A stretch of DNA of 64,000 bases from the NCBI RefSeq assembly GCF_027172205.1, contig NC_070618.1:8686001-8750000 (forward strand). The letters run 5' to 3'. The DNA is from Podarcis raffonei (taxonomy: Eukaryota > Chordata > Lepidosauria > Squamata > Lacertidae). Below are positions 54,341-61,983 of the stretch, piece after piece. Below the pieces are notes generated by a model. It saw nothing but the letters and a program-made list of their open reading frames with translations. It was not told where the DNA came from and searched no databases. The position numbers were made by a program, and so were the translations under genes. How positions within the stretch are numbered: position 1 is the first letter of the stretch; the number at the start of each line of letters is the position of its first letter.

Positions 54341-55561
54341 TTATACCCCACCCATGTGGCTGGGTTTCCCCAGCCACTCTGGGCGGCTTCCAACAAAACA
54401 CTAAAATACAATAATCTATTAAACATTAAAAGCTTCTCTAAACATGAAGAAAAAAGTGTGTCTTATGGAGTGAAAAATACGGTAGATTAGGCTGAGAGAC
54501 AGTGCCTGGCCCAAGGTCCACAGTGTGCCTCATGGCTGAGTGGTGATGTGAACCCTGGCCTCTTATTTCCTAGTCCAACACACTAACCGTTACACTACAC
54601 AGGTGTATTTTACCAGTGTATGATTTTATTTCTCTGTAGCATTACTCATGCACCACTCTTTTGGATGAAGTTCACCCAAGGGGGTTTGTAACGACATGAA
54701 AACACAGAGAATACAATTATCTGAAATAACAAAAGCCAACAAAGGCGGCCACTTTCTCAATGATTTACAATGCCAGTTTATAACAATCTGCAGAGGTGAG
54801 GTAAAATATTGAGCAGAGTGCTATATTCTGTAACATTTCTCTGTAGAAAAAGACCTCGACTCAGATTTCCAGATAAAGACACCCTGCATCTCTAGAGTTT
54901 TCCATCTTTCTGCTTGTTATTGTTGCTTTAACAAATAAAACTTCCTTCTTTTATTTCTTCATCCCAATACACACCTTTATCTAGCACCTTCCTCTGAATG
55001 GTTTGTCTCTTTCCAAGGTTTGTTGCACATAGAAGAAAGATCTTGAGATATGGCTCAGCCATTAGCTCGCCATGAGAAAACACCAACCATCTTTCTTAAG
55101 CCATTAGCTGTTCATCTTCTTAACAAAAGGAATGACCTTCCAGTTGTTAACACACATGTATTTGTTGAACAGGGTGTATTACCCAGGGAGGAAAGCCGGG
55201 ATCGTGTCCAAACCCAAATTTCCGGCCTCGTCACCATGGGCACCATGACCACGGCCCACGTCCAAAAGGAAAGGGATTCAAGAAGCCAAAGCATGATTCC
55301 TCTTCTGAGGAGTTGGTCCTCTCAGAATGGAAACCCAAGTTCCATTCCTCTTCTGAGGAGTCTGGCTCCTCAGAACGAAGGCAGAAAAACGGTGGTCGCC
55401 ATCACCATGGGAAGAAGGGACATCGGAATCTCTGCAACACTCCACCATGTGGGGAAGATGGAGACTGCCCAGATGATCTGAAGTGTTGCCATATTTCCCA
55501 CTGTGGGAGGAGATGTGTGAGACCCGTACCCATGCTGCAAGGAAACAACCTCGGGGAATAA
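43017..55561 (+). CDS. Secreted WAP four-disulfide-core protein with a large His/Lys/Ser-Glu insert
   Basis: Coding exons 43017-43062, 44024-44074, 44694-44705, 51451-51510, 52110-52202, 55173-55561 all join in phase 1 to 216 residues. Residues 1-16 are a signal peptide (MARILFLASFLLLVAG). Next come an acidic stretch, then four heptads of the VETTTAK type (residues 57-84). The WAP domain has GKPGSC (C99) and then C175, C180, C186, C192-C193, C198, C202, i.e. the CPDDLKCC...CGRRC signature. C1 and C2 are normally a few residues apart; here 75 residues intervene, rich in His and Lys and with two SSSEE motifs that fit Fam20C S-x-E kinase sites. One extra cysteine (C89) precedes the domain. WAP proteins are typically protease inhibitors or antimicrobials; the function here is unknown. 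An intron contains a transposase-derived gene on the other strand. The exon chain is predicted from splice sites and phase only. Confidence 0.8.
43324..43710 (+). repeat. tRNA-derived SINE, Sauria type (copy 7)
   Basis: A more diverged copy with small insertions, in intron 1 of the WAP gene. Confidence 0.8.
44128..44166. repeat. (CA)n microsatellite
   Basis: About 19 CA units preceded by four GACAGG-type units; 54 bases after WAP-gene exon 2. Confidence 0.95.
44694..44705 (+). CDS. 12-base micro-exon of the WAP gene
   Basis: CAGAGGAAGCAG is preceded by a pyrimidine-rich tract ending TAG and followed by GTAAGC. It adds four residues (AEEA) without changing phase. Skipping it would leave the frame intact, so it may be alternative or may not be used. 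Confidence 0.5.
45147..45152 (-). terminator. Poly(A) signal of the hAT-derived gene
   Basis: AATAAA on the - strand, about 180 bases past the stop at 45331. It is the nearest canonical signal and gives a compact 3' UTR. Confidence 0.6.
45331..47004 (-). CDS. hAT-transposase-derived protein, apparently domesticated (557 aa)
   Basis: A single uninterrupted GC-rich reading frame with the ATG in a good context (GAGCCATGG). After a Ser/Arg-rich N-terminus (1-70) come hAT landmarks: the CxxH block IPCLAHQLELV (235-245), PVPSRW (291-296), and the C-terminal dimerisation block WWEAQSEQLPTLSPLAQRYL (494-513). The three acidic catalytic sites seem lost. The DxWT-like site reads FLHEATT (His145), the TDN site reads VTSGN (210-212), and the SER-Phe-Ser block reads KSPFLPGDVLS (521-531). 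No BED zinc finger is seen. The general pattern resembles the hAT group that gave rise to CGGBP1-related proteins, but that assignment is by eye. A splice acceptor sits just upstream of the ATG and AATAAA follows the stop, suggesting a spliced host transcript. Likely role: a non-transposing nuclear protein; its DNA target is unknown. Confidence 0.8.
   Translation of the reverse strand: MATPLRKPTQASGLRSSLNSEESSPAHVPPSRRRSDAGSTRGPQLRKQASASSLRSEGQAWCRRSESVPEPDPILLSLVQALAHTGIPLSEAGFFEALITRPLGVRRSLPSVAQLHRSVLPALRRRHKSGLRQVLHRRDTFVFLHEATTGDGRAILGISVLPLDRPGQSPLLLGVEFLEQLSHHLVARAVIGVLSEGHVLSHRVLAVVTSGNAHMIQAFAANGILGTVLPTALHIPCLAHQLELVMELWPDKLERLVSVLHLLEETFGRRAALRHRYELFLRERGLALSLPVPSRWTGPEAWLEKAGVIAEHLPVLMEFVAADEEEGAAMAKLQALLGSGSEELVAEATFAAEHGAVLLSTAQFLHKLGEPLAHRAYGELEALRIAFSYHLDTGFGPNTRRQLALCPPRFASQFREVLACSLTRLEHLLSSHPAVPTLKAVRALDPKQVGAVGWSQLLQQEQAIPGLAEVAEVEWFRYQQLAQAAPANVSLAQWWEAQSEQLPTLSPLAQRYLWLPLCMPKSPFLPGDVLSGAGVEEGFTDESVCLWRMLRYNRNLC
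47012..47032 (-). promoter_or_regulatory. Splice acceptor before the hAT-derived ORF
   Basis: On the - strand a pyrimidine-rich stretch ends in CTTCTTCCACAG about seven bases before the ATG. This implies at least one 5' noncoding exon further upstream (above 47.0 kb on the + strand scale), which I could not locate. Confidence 0.5.
47285..48294. mobile_element. hAT-type nonautonomous element, about 1 kb
   Basis: Inverted ends TAGGGTTACCAGA and TCTGGTAACCATA, with a perfect 8-base duplication CCCTAGGA at 47277-47284 and 48295-48302. The right end motif (GTGTCCCC..TCTGGTAACCAT) also occurs internally at about 47830-47867. It lies just upstream of the transposase-derived gene. Confidence 0.85.
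48303..49418. other. WAP-gene intron stretch without recognised elements
   Basis: No convincing exon or mobile element. It might hold the 5' noncoding exon of the - strand transposase-derived gene, but I could not identify one. Confidence 0.35.
49427..49583. mobile_element. hAT-type short element
   Basis: CAGTGGTTTTTTTCTGGGGG ... AAAAAAGCACTG, with a perfect 8-base duplication GGATTACT (49419 and 49584). A relative starts at 5633 in a POLR2B intron. Confidence 0.85.
50545..50700 (-). mobile_element. L2-type 3' tail
   Basis: TTTATTTATACCCAGACC, CTGGGTTGCCCCAGCCACTC, then TGCCTTCCGATGTCTTCTAA. Inserted after ATGTTTCTCTGATGAAAATA of another element. Confidence 0.7.
50740..51215 (+). mobile_element. 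Short DNA-transposon-like repeat split by a SINE
   Basis: Left TACCCTCCAACATTTCTCC; right GGACATTCTGGGATCAAATC and CCGGGACCGTCCCTGGAAAA. The right half matches 61385-61503, which ends CACTTGGAGGGTA, an inverted match to TACCCTCCAA. Confidence 0.6.
50780..51119 (+). repeat. tRNA-derived SINE, Sauria type (copy 8), nested in a short DNA transposon
   Basis: A SINE copy that has lost a few bases beside the B box. Flanks read as two halves of one element: CCTCCAACATTTCTCCGATG on the left, and GGACATTCTGGGATCAAATC on the right. Confidence 0.8.
52320..52521. mobile_element. Probable hAT-type element
   Basis: CAGGGGTGCCCAAATTTTTT at one end and TTTGGACATGCC at the other, with GGGGGCCAGATTAAA..GGCCAGATTAGGCC inside. 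The 8-base flank is only approximate. Confidence 0.5.
52651..53003 (-). repeat. tRNA-derived SINE, Sauria type (copy 9)
   Basis: Reverse copy with a perfect 14-base duplication CAATTGAAATTAAA at 52637-52650 and 53004-53017. The long, perfect duplication suggests a recent insertion. Confidence 0.9.
53320..53700. repeat. Minisatellite, unit about 150 bases
   Basis: The string TGTGATCTGATGGTGAA recurs near 53328, 53481 and 53638, each followed by GGGGTGACCCAATGCAAAAA-like sequence. It accounts for the long - strand open frame here. Confidence 0.8.
54285..54440 (-). mobile_element. L2-type 3' tail with (AAT)n, nested
   Basis: (AAT)n, then TTTATACCCCACCCATGTGG and CCCAGCCACTCTGGGCGGCT; nested in the 53190-54484 element. 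Confidence 0.75.
54485..54605 (-). repeat. MIR/CORE-like SINE fragment
   Basis: On the - strand it reads as a diverged A-box region (TGTGTAGTGTAACGGTTAG), then a GGGTTCACATCAC B-box-like string, then CTTGGGCCAGGCAC. Much older than the copy at 38976. Confidence 0.55.
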
Positions 55562-55602
55562 GTGTCTTAATCTCTGATGCTTGTTCCAAAGCTCCATCTT
55601 TG
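55173..55602 (+). CDS. WAP-domain exon of the secreted gene, with start of 3' UTR
   Basis: One exon carries all eight WAP cysteines and the His/Lys/SSSEE insert. TAA is at 55559-55561, and a good donor (TTTG/GTAAGT) ends the exon 41 bases later. That is short enough to avoid the usual 50-base trigger for nonsense-mediated decay. The insert contains an imperfect internal duplication of about 45 bases, the SSSEE units at about 55300 and 55342. Confidence 0.8.
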
Positions 55603-55718
55603 GTAAGTAGCACCCTGCATTGCTCTGCACCAGTTCCATGTCCACCATGTCAAAACTGGCAGCCATGTTGTGCCTAACCTGCTGAAAAGAATATCTATTA
55701 ATACTCTGGTATTGTGGT

Positions 55719-56636
55719 ACAGTGGTACCTTGTTTCTCAAACTAAATCCTTTCCTGAAGTCCATTCCAAAACCAAAGCATTCCAAAACCAAGGTGCACTT
55801 TCCCATAGAAAGTAATGCAAAACGGATCAATTCGTTCCAGACTTTTAAAAACAACCCCCAAAACAGCAATTTAACATGAGTTTTATTATCTAACGAGACC
55901 ATCGATCCATAAAATGAAAGCAATAATCAATGTACTGTACCATAAAATAAATAAGACAGTATTGTAGATGATAAAAATAAAAATTGCCGTATTTTTCGCT
56001 CTATAAGACGCACCAGAACATAAAATGCACCTAGTTTTTGGAGGAGGAAAACAAGAAAAAAAATATTCTGAATCTCAGAAGCCAGAACAACAAGAGGGAT
56101 CGCTGCGCAGCGAAAGCAGTGATCCCTCTTGCTGTTCTGGCTTCTGGGATAGCTGTGCAGCCTGCATTCACTCCATAAAATGCACACATATTTTCCCTTA
56201 GTTTTTAGGAGGGAAAAAGTGAGTCTTATAGAGCAAAAAATACGGTAATTCTTTTTCTTACATGCACTGATAATAGTCATTGTTTGGATGGGGGGCTTTT
56301 ATCCATTTCTGCACTCACTCACTCACTCACTCAATCAGTAGCTGAACTGGGTTCCACACAGTCACAAAAACAAATTAACCAAAAAAGGTACAAAAACAAA
56401 AATCCAAAATAAATAGCAAAAACAAAAGCGCCAAACTTAATCCATTCCGGAAGTCCATTTGAGTTCCAAAATGTTCAAAAAACCAAGGCACAGCTTCTGA
56501 TTGGTGCAGGGGCCCCCAGAAACAATAGCCGGCAGCCACATCGGATGTTCGGCTTCCGAAAAATGTTCAAAAACCGGAACACTTCCGGGTTTTCAGCGTT
56601 TGGGAACCAAGGCGTTTGAGTACCAAGGTACCACTG
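55719..56636. mobile_element. Long pogo/Tigger-like nonautonomous element with a nested element
   Basis: CAGTGGTACCTTGTTTCTC ... CCAAGGTACCACTG, TA flanks. Aligns along its length with 38295-38915 except for an extra 262 bases at 55986-56247, which are a second transposon. In the 3' intron of the WAP gene. Confidence 0.85.
55986..56247. mobile_element. Palindromic element with CCGTATTTTTCGCTC ends, nested
   Basis: Same family as 15121, inserted in the long pogo-like element, so it moved later than that one. Confidence 0.8.
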
Positions 56637-56907
56637 TATTCTGCATTCCCCCACCTACCCTTCCTGAAACAGTGGAGTGGGAGGTGGGAAGTGTGTTTTG
56701 ACCATTTGGGCATATAAGCAGTATAGAAGTTAATGATAATTCTAGTTTTGTTGACGAAAAGGTGGGAGACCAGCTTTTGCACCCCTTGCGTCTCCTGCTT
56801 GGCCCACAGAGAGGCTCCATTCTCCAAGAACTTGCTTGCTAGCTCTTTGAACACCAGGTGGAGCCCCCAACCCCACTTAAATGGCCTGTTTCTTTTCTCC
56901 CCCGCAG

Positions 56908-56985
56908 AACTCGAATTGACGTCACAGCAGGACTAACAACCACAAGATGGACCGGCTGAATAAATTCTGCGCCCTTTCAGGTTTA
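56908..56985 (+). other. 3' noncoding last exon of the WAP gene with poly(A) signal
   Basis: A strong acceptor (TCTTTTCTCCCCCGCAG) is followed 51 bases later by AATAAA at 56959-56964. It pairs naturally with the donor at 55602, giving a noncoding terminal exon. Inferred; the end is approximate. Confidence 0.55.
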
Positions 56986-57137
56986 ATTGGCTTCCTCAAA
57001 AAGCAAAACAAAAAAAACAACCAGATTAAAAAATAAAAGCATTAGCAACTGATTTTCAAGCCGTGTATGCTCATATTTTGTGCCCATTGAATTCATTTGA
57101 TATTTGCGTGAAAGCTCAGGTCCTCAGGGCACCTCAA

Positions 57138-57139
57138 TG

Positions 57140-57191
<52 letters not shown>

Positions 57192-57752
57192 TTATTATTT
57201 GTACCCCGCCCATCTGGCTGGGTTTCCCCAGCCACTCTGGGCAGCTTCCACAAAGACCAAAAATACACTAAGATGTCACACATTAAAAACTTCCCTGAAC
57301 AGGGCTGCCTTAAATGTCTTCTGAATGTCAGGTAGTTGTTTATGTCTTTGACATCTGATGGGAGGGCGTTCCACAGGGCGGGCGCCACTACCGAGAAGGC
57401 CCTCTGCCTGGTTCCCTGTAGCTTTGCTTCTCACAATGAGGGAACCGCCAGAAGGCCCTCGGCGCTGGACCTCAGCGTCCGGGCAGAACGATGGGGGTGG
57501 AGACGCTCCTTCAGGTATACTGGGCCGTGGCTGTATAGGGCTTTAAAGGTCAACACCAACACTTTGAACTGTGCTCGGAAACGTACTGGGAGCCAATGTA
57601 GGTCTTTCAAGACCGGTGTTATGTGGTCTTGGCGGCCACCCCCAGTCACCAGTCTAGCTGCTGCATTCTGGATTAGTTGTAGTTTCTGGGTCACCTTCAA
57701 AGGTAGCCCCACGTAGAGCACATTGCAGTAGTCCAAGCGGGAGATAACTATA
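57138..57752 (-). mobile_element. L2-type LINE 3' end
   Basis: MDYCNVLYVGLPLKVTQKLQ ... ITPVLKDLHWLPVRFRAQFK, tail and (TAA)n. Breaks near the same point as 12835 (GGGAGATAACTA). Confidence 0.85.
57141..57190. repeat. (AAT)n microsatellite
   Basis: About 16 TAA units at an L2 3' tail. Confidence 0.95.
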
Positions 57753-58587
57753 ATAATAATAAATTTTATTTATATCCCACCCTCCCCAGCCGAAGCCGGG
57801 CTCAGGGCGGCTAACAACAATCAAATAATCAAACAATCAAATATGATGCAATGGAAAACATGAATCATAACAAAAGCAGCATGGGAGGGTGGACACTACC
57901 AGAAAGCAATGGCCATGGGGGCTGTGCACACTGCTAGAGTGACCCCCGCCCACTGGAGCCAAGTGGGGCGATGCTGTGCCATTTGCCCGGCCATGCAGTG
58001 GGGAGCCTGGCTGGCCAACTCCTTTGAAGGGCACACACAAAATCGGCTTGGGCTGGCAGGGCGCAAGCCTGTTGTGTCCTCCTCAAGGCTAAGTACACAC
58101 TAGCAGCTTGAAACACGGAGAGGTTGGTTCTCCTTGCTGCGATTCGAGTCACATTCTTATGTTGCTGCATACACCAGAAAAGTAGGTGGGGATGTCTTCA
58201 CCTCATTACTCAATTTATTTTCTTGCGCATGCAAACACCCACACCCACACCCAGCTCCTATTCACCAGAGCTGTCGTCAAGAGTATGTGCAATGACTATC
58301 TGAAACGTACACATCTCAGCTTAACTGTGGCTTCTGTATTCAAACCGGATGGAAGCTGGTTTGAGGGGGAACACATCAGACAGGAATATTTCTCAAGAAG
58401 CTACAAGATACCTATGGATTGTAGCTTATGCTATGTGCCCATGGCTTCAAACACCAGTGGTGGGAGCGCACTGGAGCCAGAGTAAACGGGAATGTGATGT
58501 TGTTGCTGGCATGCGTCAGTCTCCAGAGACAATGGAGTGCACTTTTGGGGGTGACATCAAACTGCCACAATAGCAGCACCAAAGTGC

Positions 58588-59200
58588 ATAGCTGTCAACC
58601 ATCCCTTATTTGGCGGGAAACTCCCTTATCCCGTGTCCCGCTGCTGTCTCTTATTGATGATGTCCCTTAAATTTCCCGGGTTTCAAAGGAAGCAGCTCCT
58701 CTCCCTCCCTCCCTGCCAGCCAGGGAGGAGGGAGGCTCCAACTGTGTTGCTTGGCTGCCCGGCCCGCCCCTCTCCGGAGGGGGAAAGCGGAGGAAGGACT
58801 GCAAGCGCTTCTCCCATAGATTTGTAGTGGTAGACTAGCATAGATGGTCTGATCTGCAGGTATACTTCGGGCACTATTCCCCCCCCTCCCTCCCCGCCTG
58901 ATGGAACTGAAAGCTGCAGATGGAGCACGAAAGAAAAGATACAGAACTGCAGCAGCATTTTTGTAGCTTGGACTTCGTTTTGCGTGAAAAGTGGTTGCTG
59001 CTTGTAGTTATTTAACTGCAGTGTTTCATCAGCTGATGTCTTGAGCAGCAACCTCTGGAAACGAAGGGCTAAAAACCGGCGCTGATCTCCCAAATTATCT
59101 GGTCCCTTTTAACTTCGTATTTCAGCTGGTTGACTAAAATCCCTTATTTTGGCTGCTGATCTCTTATTTTCGAGGCTGCTGGTCCCTTATTTTCAAATAA
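58588..59200. mobile_element. Element with CATAGCTGTCAAC end and GC-rich core (reverse orientation)
   Basis: Begins GCATAGCTGTCAACCATCCC, followed by GGCGGGAAACTCCCTTAT. The other side has CTTATTTTCGAGGCTGCTGG. Core is GC-rich (58680-58800). The right terminus is eroded. Confidence 0.7.
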
Positions 59201-59621
59201 ATAAATGTGGTCCAAAGGAAAGCAGAGCAATATGGTTGACATCTGCGTGGCTGCAGGAATTGCCAGAAGAAGGCTTACAAAGCGCCGTCCAACCATTTTA
59301 GGGACTCTGGTTTTGTGTAGGTTTACTCCTCATAGTTTTATTTCTCCTAGATATGCTACCTTTCCAAACTGACGAGCCCCACCTGCCCTTTACAGCACAT
59401 GCAAGCACTGCCTTCTTGACCATTGGACCCACTATTGGTCTCGTTCACTGAATCCACTGGAGCCTGCAGGGGAAATCCCTAACTCACTCAGGGTTTGAGA
59501 CCCATCGGCTGCCCTCATCTGATTAGCCGGCCAGTCAAAGCTGTTCCCAGGGTGTGCAGGGTGAACTGAGTGCAGGGTGGGGGACCAAATGTACGCAGCC
59601 AAAAATCCAGCTAGATTTGAT

Positions 59622-60058
59622 TGTTGTTGTTGTTTAGTCGTTTAGTCGTGTCCGACTCTTCGTGACCCCATGGACCAGAGCGCGCCAGGCACTTCTGTCT
59701 TCCACTGCTTCCTGCAGTTTGGTCAAACTCATGCTGGTAGCTTCGAGAACACTGTCCAACCATCTTGTCCTCTGTCCTCCCCTTCTCCTTGTGCCCTCCA
59801 TCTTTCCCAACATCAGGGTCTTTTCCAGGGAGTCTTCTCTTATCATGAGGTGGCCAAAGTATTGGAGCCTCAGCTTCAGGATCTGTCCTTCCAGTGAGCA
59901 CTCAGGGCTGACTTCCTTCAGAATGGAGAGGTTTGATCTTCTTGCAGGCCATGAGACTCTCAAGAGTCTCCTCCAGCACCATAATTCAAAAGCATCAATT
60001 CTTCGGTGATCAGCCTTCTTTATGGTCGAGCTCTCACTTCCATACATCACTACTGGGA
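59622..60058 (-). mobile_element. BovB LINE fragment
   Basis: Third copy of the ORF2 C-terminus plus tail. Its 5' truncation is at nearly the same place (MYGSESSTIKKADHRR) as the copy at 41.6 kb. Confidence 0.85.
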
Positions 60059-60639
60059 TTAGGATTTAATTTAATCAGGATTAGGCTATGCCACAATGAA
60101 CGCCCAACCTCTGGATTGGGGGAGCCTGTTTCAGAGTGTACAATCAAATAAGACACTCGCTTTTCTTTATTCAAAATATTTCTGAAATATACACTGGAGG
60201 GTGGGAAGAACTACCAAAAAGTGTTAGTTCCCCAAACACCCGATCTGCAGCGTTACGCAATTTTGTGAACCAGCCAAACTTTAGTCTGATTTCCAAAGGT
60301 CTCGGTCAGCAGGAAGCCATGAGAGAGAGAGAGAGGAAAAAATGATGTATGTCATAACTGGGATGTTGACACAGAGGAGGAAGAAAAAGAGATAGAACCG
60401 TCAGCCAGGACTTTGGCTTACCAAGAGAGGGAAGGAGAAGAAATATTTCCCCTCTCTCATAGCGGAGGGCTAAAGGCAGGATCACACAGAATATCGACAA
60501 AACAAGGAGCGAAAATCAAACGGTCTGAACTGAAGCGGAAAGCGTTCTCATCTTTACAGAGTCCTTCTAATAGGTAACATTTGCTTCTCATCTGGTTTTC
60601 TTTTTAAAGAAGAGTGTGAGTATATTTTCTATCAAATAC

Positions 60640-60671
<32 letters not shown>
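60640..60671. repeat. (CA)n microsatellite
   Basis: About 16 CA units. Confidence 0.95.
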
Positions 60672-60672
<1 letters not shown>

Positions 60673-60941
60673 CATGGTTTGGTCATTTTAAGGGAAAATA
60701 GGATCAATTGAAGAAGGATTAGACGAATTAAGAAAAAATGAAAAGGAGATCTATCTCATACCTTCCAACATTTCTCAGATGAAAATAAGGGGATTACAGC
60801 CTCTCAGCTGAACCTACCTCATGGGATTGTTGTAAAGAAAAAAATGTGTGAGGGAGGGGATTATGTACAACGCCTACAGATAAATGGAATGAAATAAAAT
60901 CTGCAAGCTGCCTTGAGTCCCTGTCAGGGGAAAAAGGTGGG

Positions 60942-60943
<2 letters not shown>

Positions 60944-60981
<38 letters not shown>
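60944..60981. repeat. (AAT)n microsatellite at a LINE-like 3' tail
   Basis: Preceded by CTGCAAGCTGCCTTGAGTCC, a LINE-type 3' end in style. Confidence 0.85.
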
Positions 60982-60982
<1 letters not shown>

Positions 60983-61384
60983 GGAACTGTGAGAATGATC
61001 AGGAACATACAAGAGAGTAAATCCTATTGAACTCAGTAGGACTTATTTCTGAGTAAAAAATACTTAGGTTTGCTGAACAGTCTTTACCCAGTTACCTGGG
61101 ATAAACTCAATTGAATACAGGGGGACTTACTTCTGAGTAGACAGTCTTAAGGCTCCATTTACAATAAAGGAATAAACACTTTACATGTTTCCTAAGAAAT
61201 GACGGGCTTCTAGTGCATTGCAATTAAAGAAGTTAAAATGGATTTGTGACATTTTCCTTCAAAATTATAGGAAGGGCTTTGAATGCCAGTTTAACAATTT
61301 CCTTCATTTGGTGCAGGTATTTTACTTTCAGTATAAACAGGACTCTGTTTTTGCACCTACACACATACCACTTTTAATTGTTCT

Positions 61385-61503
61385 CTCAGACATGGAGGGG
61401 ACAAAAAGGGAACACCGGGACATTCTGAGATCAAATCAGAATCGGGATGGCTTCTGTAATTCCGGGGCTGTCCCAGGAAAATCGGGACACTTGGAGGGTA
61501 TAC
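61385..61503 (+). mobile_element. Right part of the TACCCTCCAACATTT element
   Basis: GGACATTCTGAGATCAAATC ... GGGACACTTGGAGGGTATAC. A left-end relative is at about 60755-60790. Confidence 0.55.
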
Positions 61504-61983
61504 TACCCAACAAATACAGTCATTTGTTTTGATTATAGGTTATAGAAAATAATGAGCATTGTAAGAGGGGGGGAAATAGCCTTACCTATTGTAGTAGATT
61601 GAATATTATATTAAACAGAGGGTTCTTAATTCTACTTGTGGGATATATTGAGCTTTAAAGAAATGTAATCTGAATCCTGAAATACTGTCCATCGGGAGAG
61701 GGGGTTAATTTATATTTACACTTCAATCAATATTACTTTTGTAATAAATCTGAAAGAGCCGGTCTGTTGAGGATCCTTTGATCCTATCCAGCTAAAGTTG
61801 TTAATGCTTAAGGTAATTGTGTGACTAATAACTCATTGGCTTCAATGGGGCTTGTTTTAAGCACAACTTATTTTTCATTGGATTGGATGCAACATGGGGC
61901 AATAAGCTTGCTATTACATGTGACATAAACCGTGATCTTTGGGTGCTAATGAAACACTACTGAACTCTTTCAGATTAGCCAAC

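Larger units (their letters stand above)
53190..54484. mobile_element. Long element with the same CCGTATTTTTCACTCC ends, holding a minisatellite and an L2 tail
   Basis: Ends ACCGTATTTTTCACTCCATA and TATGGAGTGAAAAATACGGT. About 1.3 kb long. Inside are three partial units of a 150-base tandem repeat (53320-53700), C/T-rich duplicated segments (53700-54000), and an L2 3' end. Confidence 0.7.

Noticed and set aside
55315-55613. - strand frames of 98 and 111 codons opposite the WAP exon
   Set aside because: Antisense of the WAP exon, where the + strand has all eight domain cysteines and in-phase splice sites.
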